DNA of 16,934 nt from Tubulinosema ratisbonensis (taxonomy: Eukaryota > Microsporidia > Tubulinosematidae): assembly GCA_004000155.1 (NCBI GenBank), contig RCSS01000529.1, positions 1-16,934 on the forward strand. The letters run 5' to 3'. The notes under the pieces are model-generated. The model was given only the letters and a program-made list of their open reading frames with translations. It searched no databases and was not told the origin of the DNA. Every line of letters starts with the position of its first letter. Position 1 is the first letter of the stretch. The position numbers were made by a program, and so were the translations under genes. Shown piece after piece: positions 1 through 7,840 of this stretch.

Positions 1-404
1 GACATATATGATTTTTTAGGATAATTTATTCAGTTTCATGGAAAAGGCTCAAGATTAGGTAAATATAGAAAGCAGTAGACTTAAGAATTGTAATTAAAAA
101 GACTTAAAACTGTATTTTGCAACTCTATATTTAAAACATCAGTTTGTAAGAATCCTGTTCATAGGTTATTAATTTGATTTTTATTTAAGAATTTTTTTGT
201 ATAATCTAAATATTACAATATTTATTTTATAAAAAAGTTATTTTCATTTTTTAATAGGTTAAATGAAGAAATATCAGTTACCTATTTAGATTTGAAGTTT
301 TATATTAATTTTAGGGTACGATTATAAATTTATGTTAGGAAATTAAAACAAAAGTAAAGATTGTATATTTTTTAGCTCACATCTGATAAAAATCGTTTTT
401 TAAG

Positions 405-437
405 CCAAAATAAAATTAAAATCAAATTTTGTTTTGG
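405..437. repeat. Imperfect inverted repeat (13 bp arms, 7 nt loop)
   Basis: The left arm at 405-417 begins CCAAAATAAAATT. The right arm at 425-437 is its reverse complement apart from one position, where a T faces a G and would still pair in RNA. The loop is 418-424. It lies in the long region without genes. Function is unknown; it could be part of an RNA structure or chance in A/T-rich DNA, although the CC/GG ends make chance less likely. Confidence 0.45.
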
Positions 438-1583
438 TAAGAATAAAAACATTTTACATGATTGTTTACATAATAGTTGAAATTAGAAATTTAGAATTTG
501 ATCTGAGCAAGAATGTAACAGTAACCTTTAAGTTGTATATCATAAGTGTCGAAGCAATAATACTTAAATCGATTAAAATCTGACAATTTAATCTTTATTC
601 TAGTATTTGTTCTTTATTCAAATAAGTTTTGCAATATTCATAATTTTTCGGGTTTTAGTAAATTTAGTTTGGTTCTTATTTAAAGATTTATTAAAAATAT
701 TTAAGTTAATTGATAATCTAGGTTCATACTTTCTACTTATTCGTTTGTTTTGAAATTTCAAAGAATTCGGTTACACCTATCAGTTTAAAAAATTTTATTT
801 TTTAAAAGCTATTAATTCGGTAACAATAGAATTCTCAAAGGTAAGATAAAAAGATAGAATTTTATATAAATGTTTGCATTCTTTTTGAGTCTATTTCGTA
901 CGAAACGTTTTTTAATGATAAAAATTATAATAATATTTTTTGATAAATTTTTAAAACACTTTTGTGTAAAGTTTTACCTTTTTTGTCTTAATATATGTAA
1001 CTTAAAATCCGTTTTAATATTATAAATATTTTTGACGAAGATTAATTTTTTGTTTATTAACCAAACCTAATTATTATTCCAATTAGATTATTTTACAAAC
1101 ATTATTATTATTTTCCAGCATTAGTGACCACATACTTCTTCCTAACCTGTAAAGTCATTACATTTATGTCTATTTTTAACCACAACCTATTACTAAGTTA
1201 AACTAAATAATGAGATTAAGAATATTTTTTTGACTCATTATTTAACATTAATAACATTTAATATTCAATTTAGTGCAATTATCATCTTTTGCTATGGTTT
1301 TAAAGACAATAGCTTCTTTCTTTTTTATCAATTCCTATTTTTGATCAAAATGTTCATTTTAAAACGTCCTTAAAGAATTTTACAAATCAAAAAATTTTAG
1401 TTTTCAAATCTTTTTTTATTGGTTTATTGTATAAATTTACTTAGGGTCGAAAATTTCAAAATAAATCAATAATACTCACAAAAATCGTTGTAGTAATTAA
1501 ATTTTAGATTTTAATTAAATGGTTTAAAACCTGATAAACCTATAACTTATGCAATTTTTATAAAAATAACTCCGAATTAAAAA

Positions 1584-1616
1584 AATTTATCAATTTGAGA
1601 TTGAATTTATCAATTT
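1584..1616. repeat. Short direct repeat AATTTATCAATTT x2
   Basis: The 13-mer AATTTATCAATTT occurs at 1584-1596 and again at 1604-1616, so the copies start 20 bases apart. It looks like a local duplication; in DNA this A/T-rich it may have no function. Confidence 0.35.
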
Positions 1617-2520
1617 TTATTTTTTTTGATCATTATTATTTCATAGCCGCTTATAAATTATTTGCTTAGGATGAAAATCATTTTTTAATGTTTTTAATTT
1701 TAAAAATCAGAAAAAAATTATTTTTTTAAATGTTAATATTTTTAAAGAGCATGGAATAAAAACCCCTTTTGTTTTTTCTTTAAAACATGCTATTTTTTTA
1801 GGAAAAATAAAACTTATGAAAATTTTTTATTTTCTAATCTGTTGAACGAATTATGAATAACATTTTAAAAATACTACAAATTTATTAAGTAAGTTATAAA
1901 AATCAAGTTAATTTTCCAAAAATTCTACATTCACTATGTATCAATATTTTACTACATTTTTATCTTTTAAAGATGTTTAAAATATTGAAAATCTTCTTTC
2001 TGATAGATTTTAATCTTTAAAAAGATTTTAACTTTTATCTAACGTAATATCAACTGCTTAAATCAAAACCTCAGCTTTAAATAAAATAATCTGGGTATAG
2101 TTTAAATCGTGTATCATTATGATTTATAATAACAGGGTCTAAGAATGAATTTATATGGTTTAAATTGAAAGGTTATTTACCTTCCTGAACAAAAACCTAA
2201 AATATAAAAAAATTTTTAATTTAATAAAAAGTTTATATAAAATAAGTATAAAAATACTAAAAACTTTTTTTAAAATACTTCAAACAAAGCCATGTTAAGA
2301 TACAAAAGTTTGGCATTATTCTTAATTTAATAATTGTTTATATTATTATTACAACCTTTTAGGTAATTTTTTATATTTCAAATCTGTATCGTAATAAAAA
2401 CCACTTTACAAAATAAAATAAGATTTTTACCTTATCTTGAATATTTAAATGAGATTTGATTTAGCATTAATTATTTAAAAATAACAAATTTTAATAAAAA
2501 ATAAAATAAATAATTTAATT

Positions 2521-3282
2521 TCAATTTAAATTCAAAAATTCGTTTACATCGTCATATCCTCTCCTAATGTTTTCTTGATCAGAATTACTTTCTCTACTTT
2601 CATGGTAACTTTTTAATTTATGATGTCTNTTCTTCTTGAATTGCAACTTAANTTTCTTACCATGCTTAGGTATTAATACATCTTTTTTATGATCACTTTC
2701 AGTTTCTGAAGACGAAATATGAGAATCACTCTTCCATTTATCACCAATCTCTACAGAATCATTGTCTGATGAGTCATTCACAGTGATAACATTTATTTTT
2801 GGCATTTTTGGCTTTGATGCATTCTTTTCTTTCAGCTCTTCACAATCATTTTTCTGAGAACTGAGCTTTAAGGCAAAAATTTTGTCATTGTCATCGTTAC
2901 ATCTTTGCATTTCTAATTTATCGTATTCTTTTTGAGTAATACACTTGCCACCAAGCCTGATATTAAATCCAAAGGTTCTCTTGTCAAAATACCACACATT
3001 AGGACTGTCTTTACATCTTCCAACCTTATTTCCAATCTGACATATTTTAGATCCACCTATTTGTATTTCATAACCATCGCCATTCTTTGATATTTTTGCA
3101 TTATCATCGTATAAAAATTGTTTAGGACTGAGGTATCTATTGAATCCGCCTATNGTGCCATCACTTAGCTCTGATAAATGGATGTGTGAATATGCACTGA
3201 ACATTATTTTCACTTCTTTGTCTAAAAAAGGGTCTATTTCCTGGGTAGCAAAGGTTAGAGATAAGAGTGTTATGAAGTGCAT
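2521..3282 (-). CDS. Secreted ricin-B-lectin-like protein
   Basis: A 253-residue protein. Residues 1-12 (hydrophobic, ending around TFA-T) look like a cleavable signal peptide, so export from the parasite cell is likely. Residues about 75-140 show two repeats of the ricin-B-lectin (beta-trefoil) pattern: a cysteine pair followed by WYF at 81-99, then GKCIT...C...F at 112-136. Such lectin-like proteins occur in microsporidia and are thought to help attachment to host surfaces; that role is inferred here. There is no ribosome-inactivating A-chain-like region, so this is not a ricin-type toxin. From about 165 the tail is a Ser/Asp/Glu stretch, then a Lys/His/Arg cluster at 206-224, then an acidic end. 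Three uncalled bases fall inside: 3154 (Thr whatever the base), 2652 and 2629. The start ATG follows a spacer shared with a divergent gene. The lectin call is moderately sure; secretion is likelier. Confidence 0.6.
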   Translation of the reverse strand: MHFITLLSLTFATQEIDPFLDKEVKIMFSAYSHIHLSELSDGXIGGFNRYLSPKQFLYDDNAKISKNGDGYEIQIGGSKICQIGNKVGRCKDSPNVWYFDKRTFGFNIRLGGKCITQKEYDKLEMQRCNDDNDKIFALKLSSQKNDCEELKEKNASKPKMPKINVITVNDSSDNDSVEIGDKWKSDSHISSSETESDHKKDVLIPKHGKKXKLQFKKXRHHKLKSYHESRESNSDQENIRRGYDDVNEFLNLN

Positions 3283-3771
3283 TATGAGTACATATTTTGT
3301 GATTAAAATTTAAGGTAAAACTTTGTTGTAAGAAAATTTTGTTTGAAGATTTTTATTTTTGATTGGTCAATTTTATTTCACTTGATTAATTTTTATTTTT
3401 TTAATTGAATAAATTTTTTATTTTTTAAAAAATATTACCCTTCTTTTACGAAAGTAAGGTAAGACAATTCTTAGTTTAATTAAATAAATGTCTTTATTTT
3501 TTAAGAGTGTATTACTCTTAAAAAGGATGTTTTAGATGTTTATGTGTAAAAAAATATTTTAAAGTGCTTCTTTTTTAATTTTAAATTTAAATTAATTTGA
3601 AAAAAATGCATAAAATAAATGTAAAATATTAAAAATAAATCTAAAATATATATAAAATTTTAAAAAAAAAGATTAAAAATATATAAAATATTAATAAAAT
3701 ATTTAATAAATATAAAAAATAAATAAAAAGAATATAAAAAGAATATAAAAAATATTAAAAAAATAATAGCC
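3283..3771. promoter_or_regulatory. Divergent intergenic region
   Basis: This 489 bp spacer must hold the 5' signals of the lectin-like gene (minus) and the EYA-like gene (plus). It contains a perfect 11 bp hairpin at 3498-3524. From about 3598 to 3766 it becomes an A-rich tract with almost no G or C, including two consecutive copies of AAAAAGAATAT near 3725-3747. The last bases before the plus-strand ATG are TAGCC. No single TATA box can be chosen among the many A/T runs. Confidence 0.4.
3498..3524. repeat. Perfect hairpin, 11 bp stem and 5 nt loop
   Basis: The arms are TTTTTAAGAGT (3498-3508) and its exact reverse complement (3514-3524), around the loop GTATT. It sits in the divergent spacer, 216 bp upstream of the lectin-like ATG and 248 bp upstream of the EYA-like ATG. 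It could be a protein-binding palindrome or a structure in a transcript. Confidence 0.5.
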
Positions 3772-5004
3772 ATGAACAACAGCAGAACAAAAATAAAAGA
3801 AATAGTTCAAAAAATAAAATTAAACACTTCCTTAGAACAGAACTCAAAACTTATAAAAGAATTATTCTCAGACGAAGAAAACTTAAAATGTTTGTATAAT
3901 TTGATAGGATCAGACAATAATTATGAATATTTAGACTTAGCAAAAAGGTTTTACATAGAAATACCTGATAACTTTATAATAAAATCATTAAAGTATAAAA
4001 ATAACACCACTCCTGCGAATTATTTTCTTTATTTTTCTATGTACGCAAAAAAATTAATTAAAGATATCAACGAAGTAAGAAAACATTTTGATAAGAAATT
4101 GATTAGAGAAGCAGAGAATAAATGTTTGACTAGTTGGCTTAGTAGAGACAGGCATGAGTTAAGAAAGAAGAGGGTTAAAGGATATTTTGCACCTGAGAAT
4201 GAATTAGAAGAAATTTACAAGGAAATGAGAGTGGATGACAATCAAGAAAAAAAGATTTCTTGTAATTTTGATTTCGTGATTTCTTTTTCTTTGAAAGATT
4301 TGAATTTTAATTGTGTTTATTCTAAAGAAGAAGTAATTGTGTTTATTAATTTGGATGCTTTGATTTTTAGTAGAGAATACAGGAATGATTCTGAGAAAGA
4401 AGAAGTGCACAGAAGATTTGAAATACTAAGAGATGATTTTTACAATTATAATGAGGATAATATTTGCACAGAAAAACCAAGTAAAATGCTTAAGACACCT
4501 ACTTCTGCCTCTCCCTCTGAAAATTATAATGACTTACACGAATTTAAAAGAGATTATAACAGTATTTCAATACCAACTGACAATTTTTTTGTAAGGCTTA
4601 ACAAAATAAAAGAAAATAATTTAGAATTAATTTCTGAAAAATTAATTAACTCTTTGGACATTAAATTTGATAACAGAATTTCTAACACAAAAGAATTAAT
4701 TTACACTTTGAGAGAAAATAAAATGAAGTTTTACTGTTTTACCAGAAAGAAAATTTGTAATTTTATGGCAAGATTAATGATTTATAACTTAGATTTCTTG
4801 AAAAAAGAAGAAATTTTCATACAAACACCTTCAGGAGACAGCAATGACTTTCTTTATTTGTTTGAAGGATATAAAAAAGTTTACTTTTTTGGATTGAGAG
4901 ACAGAATTTATGATAATATGATAGGTAGAATTTCTTATTATAATATTAATAGGTCTATTGATTTGGCTGATTATATAAGAAGAAAGTGTAAATCTGGTGA
5001 TTAA
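3772..5004 (+). CDS. EYA-like HAD-fold protein, probably inactive
   Basis: A 410-residue protein with no signal peptide or membrane segment. The N-terminal half (1-165) is helical, charged and unrecognised, with a basic stretch RHELRKKRVKG at 127-137. From about 187 it follows the layout of the Eyes-absent (EYA) HAD phosphatase domain: a hydrophobic strand ending in INLDALIF (192-199) where EYA has WDLDET; a helical insertion (about 210-300); a strand with CFT (322-324) followed by the helix NFMARLMIYNLDFL, which matches the EYA helix before its IENIYSA motif; then EIFIQTPSGDS (347-357) and VYFFGLRD (370-377) in place of VYVVIGDG. The nucleophile Asp is Asn193, the motif III Lys is replaced, and GDG is GLRD, so hydrolysis is unlikely. 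This is a by-eye alignment; an FCP1-like or other HAD fold is possible. The ATG follows TAGCC. No partner is evident nearby. Confidence 0.5.
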   Translation: MNNSRTKIKEIVQKIKLNTSLEQNSKLIKELFSDEENLKCLYNLIGSDNNYEYLDLAKRFYIEIPDNFIIKSLKYKNNTTPANYFLYFSMYAKKLIKDINEVRKHFDKKLIREAENKCLTSWLSRDRHELRKKRVKGYFAPENELEEIYKEMRVDDNQEKKISCNFDFVISFSLKDLNFNCVYSKEEVIVFINLDALIFSREYRNDSEKEEVHRRFEILRDDFYNYNEDNICTEKPSKMLKTPTSASPSENYNDLHEFKRDYNSISIPTDNFFVRLNKIKENNLELISEKLINSLDIKFDNRISNTKELIYTLRENKMKFYCFTRKKICNFMARLMIYNLDFLKKEEIFIQTPSGDSNDFLYLFEGYKKVYFFGLRDRIYDNMIGRISYYNINRSIDLADYIRRKCKSGD

Positions 5005-5102
5005 ATGGTAGTGGTATATTTTTTAGGTAGTGGATTTCTCATCTCTAGGCAATAAAAAAAATAGAAAAAAAATAAATAAATTTTGTAAAAATAAAAAAAA
5101 TA

Positions 5103-5126
5103 AAGTACACTTTTTTAAGTGAACTT
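5103..5126. repeat. Inverted repeat downstream of the EYA-like gene
   Basis: The arms AAGTACACTT (5103-5112) and AAGTGAACTT (5117-5126) pair with one mismatch around a TTTT loop. It starts 99 bp after the stop codon of the upstream gene and is followed by CCCTTTTTT. It may mark a 3' end or be fortuitous; bacterial-type terminators are not expected in this lineage. Confidence 0.35.
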
Positions 5127-5735
5127 CCCTTTTTTATAATTTAATATTTCATTTGTTTCTTTAATAAAAAAACAATTAAAACATGTTTCACTTTTATGAT
5201 TTTGTAAATTTTTTCTATTTTTCTAATTTAAATTTGTTTTTTTGTTGTTTATTTCTTCATAAAAAAGCATGAATTTAAATTTCTGTTTTAACAAGTAAAA
5301 AAATTCAACTCACTTTTTTTGTTGCCTAAAAATAAGAAATTTATATAAATAATTATAAATTTACAAATTAATACAATATTTCGTTAAGTAATGGTTTTGT
5401 TTTCTTAAGCAACATTATTAAAATTAATTCATTTACACTAAAAATCCTTTTATGTTCCATTGACTGTCTAAATTTACCTTACATTTCAAGCCTTGATTAC
5501 TTATTCACCATTTAAATGAATAAAGAATTTTTTTGCTTGTTTATGCCATAAAACTAAAATAAATAAATTTTATAAAGAAAAATAAACTAATTACTATAAA
5601 AATAATAAATTATTTTTTATAGAAAAATTAAAATTCTAAATTTATAGCAGTACTGAAGTATCAAATTATTCTTCATAATTACAATCTAAAAAAGAAGGAT
5701 TGCTTTGCAAAATAACAAATTATTTTTGTATTTTC

Positions 5736-5757
5736 AACCTTACCAAGGTTTTATAAA
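5736..5757 (+). promoter_or_regulatory. Candidate FPPS promoter: AACCTT/AAGGTT palindrome and TATAAA
   Basis: A perfect 6 bp inverted repeat (AACCTT at 5736-5741, AAGGTT at 5745-5750) is followed directly by TATAAA at 5752-5757. The TATA-like box lies 45 bp before the FPPS ATG. Spacing fits a short microsporidian 5' UTR, but TATAAA-like strings are common in this DNA. Confidence 0.3.
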
Positions 5758-5795
5758 ATTTGTTCGTTTTTGATTAAAAAACAAATTAAAAACTA

Positions 5796-5799
5796 CCCC
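5796..5799 (+). promoter_or_regulatory. CCCC motif just upstream of the FPPS start codon
   Basis: CCCC followed by TTT immediately precedes the ATG at 5803. In microsporidia, C-rich (CCC-like) motifs a few bases upstream of the start have been described as expression signals. In this C-poor DNA the motif also supports 5803 as the true start over the in-frame TTG at 5770. Confidence 0.45.
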
Positions 5800-5802
5800 T
5801 TT

Positions 5803-6630
5803 ATGAACAAAGAATCATTAGAAATTTGGAAATCTTATTTTAACAAACAAAATTCAAAAAGAATAAACCATTTGTTTGATTACACACTTTCAGATTCAAA
5901 AAACTTAAGATCTCTTTTTTACACTCAAGGGGAATTAAAGATAGACATGGTTTCTGTTTGCTTAGAGGTATTACAAGCTTANTTTCTTATAACTGATGAT
6001 ATTATGGATAAATCTGAGCTGAGAAGAGGTAAACCTTGTTTGTACAAAGTAGTTGGCTTAAGAGCAATAAAAGATGCTTTTTTTCTTCTTTCTTTGATCT
6101 TTAAAACTATCAATGAATGTGAACTTATTGGTCATAAATTGAAGAATAAGAGTTCAGTTTATGCAGCATTGATTTATGCTAATTTTTATACTTGTTTAGG
6201 ACAAACTGAAGACACCTTAGAAAAGAAAATTTTAACCTACCGAGGCATAAAAGAATGCTATAATTTTAATAAATATTTAAGGATAGTAAAATTTAAAACT
6301 TCTTATTACACCACTCATTTACCACTTAAACTTAGGTACATTGATAAAGAAAAAGAATTTACTAAAGAAATAGAAGAATTTTGTTTTTTACTTGGTGTTT
6401 TTATGCAAATCCAAGATGATTATTTAAATTTCTACCCTGAAATGTCAGGAAAGAGTGGCACAGATGTAGAAGAAAAGAAAGTGACATATTACAGTTGTAA
6501 ATTGGTAAGTAAATATAATGAAGAAGTGGTAAGTAAGTATTTTTTAGGAAATGAATTTAATTTTATTTACCCATTTTTTTATGAATTAATAAAAAATTAT
6601 GAAGAAGAAGAAAGTGACATTTTATGCTAA
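5803..6630 (+). CDS. ERG20: Farnesyl diphosphate synthase (frame broken near C-terminus)
   Basis: A polyprenyl synthase that would condense isopentenyl diphosphate with dimethylallyl and geranyl diphosphate to give FPP, the precursor for prenylation and dolichol. The open frame gives 275 residues; eukaryotic FPPS is usually about 350. Visible motifs: K33 and R36 (IPP binding); first Asp-rich motif DDIMD at 65-69, then RRGKPC; FKTSYY at 164-169; second Asp-rich motif QDDYLN at 204-209; SGKSGTD at 215-221. The residues before DDIMD read [TAN]-Phe-Leu-Ile-Thr; TAN must be Tyr if not a stop, giving the YF pair expected for a C15 product. The second motif ends in Asn instead of Asp. ATG 5803 is the first Met after an in-frame stop at 5713. 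The stop at 6628 cuts off the usual KxYKRxK tail, which is present in the next frame up to 6700. Confidence 0.88.
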   Translation: MNKESLEIWKSYFNKQNSKRINHLFDYTLSDSKNLRSLFYTQGELKIDMVSVCLEVLQAXFLITDDIMDKSELRRGKPCLYKVVGLRAIKDAFFLLSLIFKTINECELIGHKLKNKSSVYAALIYANFYTCLGQTEDTLEKKILTYRGIKECYNFNKYLRIVKFKTSYYTTHLPLKLRYIDKEKEFTKEIEEFCFLLGVFMQIQDDYLNFYPEMSGKSGTDVEEKKVTYYSCKLVSKYNEEVVSKYFLGNEFNFIYPFFYELIKNYEEEESDILC

Positions 6631-6700
6631 ATTGTTAAGTTTTAAGAAAATTGAAGAATTTGATTTTATTATGAAAAGAGTGTATAAAAGAAAAAAATAA
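6608..6700 (+). other. Displaced C-terminal tail of FPPS (frame +1)
   Basis: In the frame one base ahead of the main FPPS frame, this stretch encodes a tail ending in MKRVYKRKK and a TAA at 6698-6700. That ending is the family signature (yeast and animal FPPS end in K-[IV]-YKR-x-K). The main frame is FPPS-like up to YEEEESDI at 265-272, so the switch falls at about 6610-6628, most simply in the TTTT run at 6620-6623. One surplus base there, removed, would give one continuous FPPS frame of about 298 residues. Whether it is a sequencing indel or a real mutation cannot be told from this sequence. Confidence 0.75.
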
Positions 6701-6704
6701 AATA

Positions 6705-6824
6705 ATTTAATAATTTAAATTTTAAATTTTAAATTTAATATTACTTTAAATATAAAAATTAAATGTAAAAATATAAAAAATTAAATTTAAACTGATATTA
6801 AATTTAAAATTTAAATTATTAAAT
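6705..6824. repeat. A/T-only inverted repeat with 25 bp arms
   Basis: Positions 6705-6729 are exactly the reverse complement of 6800-6824, leaving a 70-base loop. The match resumes beyond the arms if a 7-base TAAATTT unit on the left is skipped. A second perfect palindrome (9 bp arms, one central base) lies at 6830-6848. The spacer 6631-6958 is nearly free of G and C, so part of this is low complexity. It separates FPPS from DIM1 and probably contains the 3' end of one and the promoter of the other. Confidence 0.4.
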
Positions 6825-6958
6825 CATATTTGAATATTAAATATTCAATAAATTTTTATATTTAAATTAATGTTAAATTATTAAATATTAAATATCAAAA
6901 TTTTTTAATAAATATTCAATTATTTAATTATTTAAATATTAATTATTAATGATAATCC

Positions 6959-7729
<771 letters not shown>

Positions 7730-7840
7730 AAAATTAAAATAAAATTTTTATTGGTTTATGCTAATTAATTTAATGATTATATAAAAAAATATTTTTTTAT
7801 TAAATAATTAACTTAAAAATAATGTAAAAAAATAATTGTT
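7730..7840. other. Convergent spacer between DIM1 and POL2
   Basis: The 111 bp is nearly all A/T and must contain the 3' ends of two converging genes. No specific processing signal stands out. In microsporidia such short convergent spacers often mean overlapping transcripts. Confidence 0.4.

Larger units (their letters stand above)
1..2520. other. Long region with no supportable gene
   Basis: I found no open reading frame of useful length, no tRNA-like clover-leaf or B-box, and no recognisable domain on either strand; stop codons are frequent in all frames. Hand counts of single 60-base lines give roughly 15-28% G+C (lines at 1, 541 and 1561), against about 3% in the short spacer near 6721. 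So this does not look like ordinary spacer DNA of this locus. It contains one good imperfect hairpin (405-437) and a short direct repeat (1584-1616). It could be decayed coding or transposon sequence, a non-coding RNA locus, or a long promoter region; the sequence alone does not decide. Confidence 0.6.
5005..5802. other. 798 bp intergenic region without a supported gene
   Basis: It lies between the EYA-like gene and FPPS. No frame gives a convincing protein; the longest candidate I followed is a 30-codon minus-strand ORF (5368-5460) that I do not accept. It holds a near-perfect hairpin (5103-5126) about 100 bp after the upstream stop, and a small palindrome and TATA-like box close to the FPPS start. 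Composition on one sampled line (5281) is roughly 20% G+C, above that of the short spacers. Confidence 0.5.

Noticed and set aside
2012..2027. Small palindrome AATCTT...AAGATT
   Set aside because: Only six paired bases in A/T-rich DNA; expected by chance.
2521..3282. Ricin-type toxin
   Set aside because: Only a lectin-like region is visible; there is no N-glycosidase (A-chain) domain.
5368..5460. 30-codon minus-strand ORF between the EYA-like gene and FPPS, with a faint histone-fold look
   Set aside because: Too short, a stop lies directly upstream, and neighbouring frames give no continuation of a TAF13/SPT3-like protein.
5770..5802. TTG start for FPPS giving 11 extra residues
   Set aside because: ATG at 5803 follows a CCCC motif and a good FPPS N-terminus; a TTG start is not expected in a eukaryotic nuclear gene.
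6505..6547. Possible intron in FPPS: GTAAGT at 6505 and again at 6529, with TTTTTTAG at 6540-6547
   Set aside because: Removing 43 or 19 bases would shift into the frame that carries the C-terminal tail, but that frame meets a stop at 6587-6589, and the unspliced frame there reads as FPPS.
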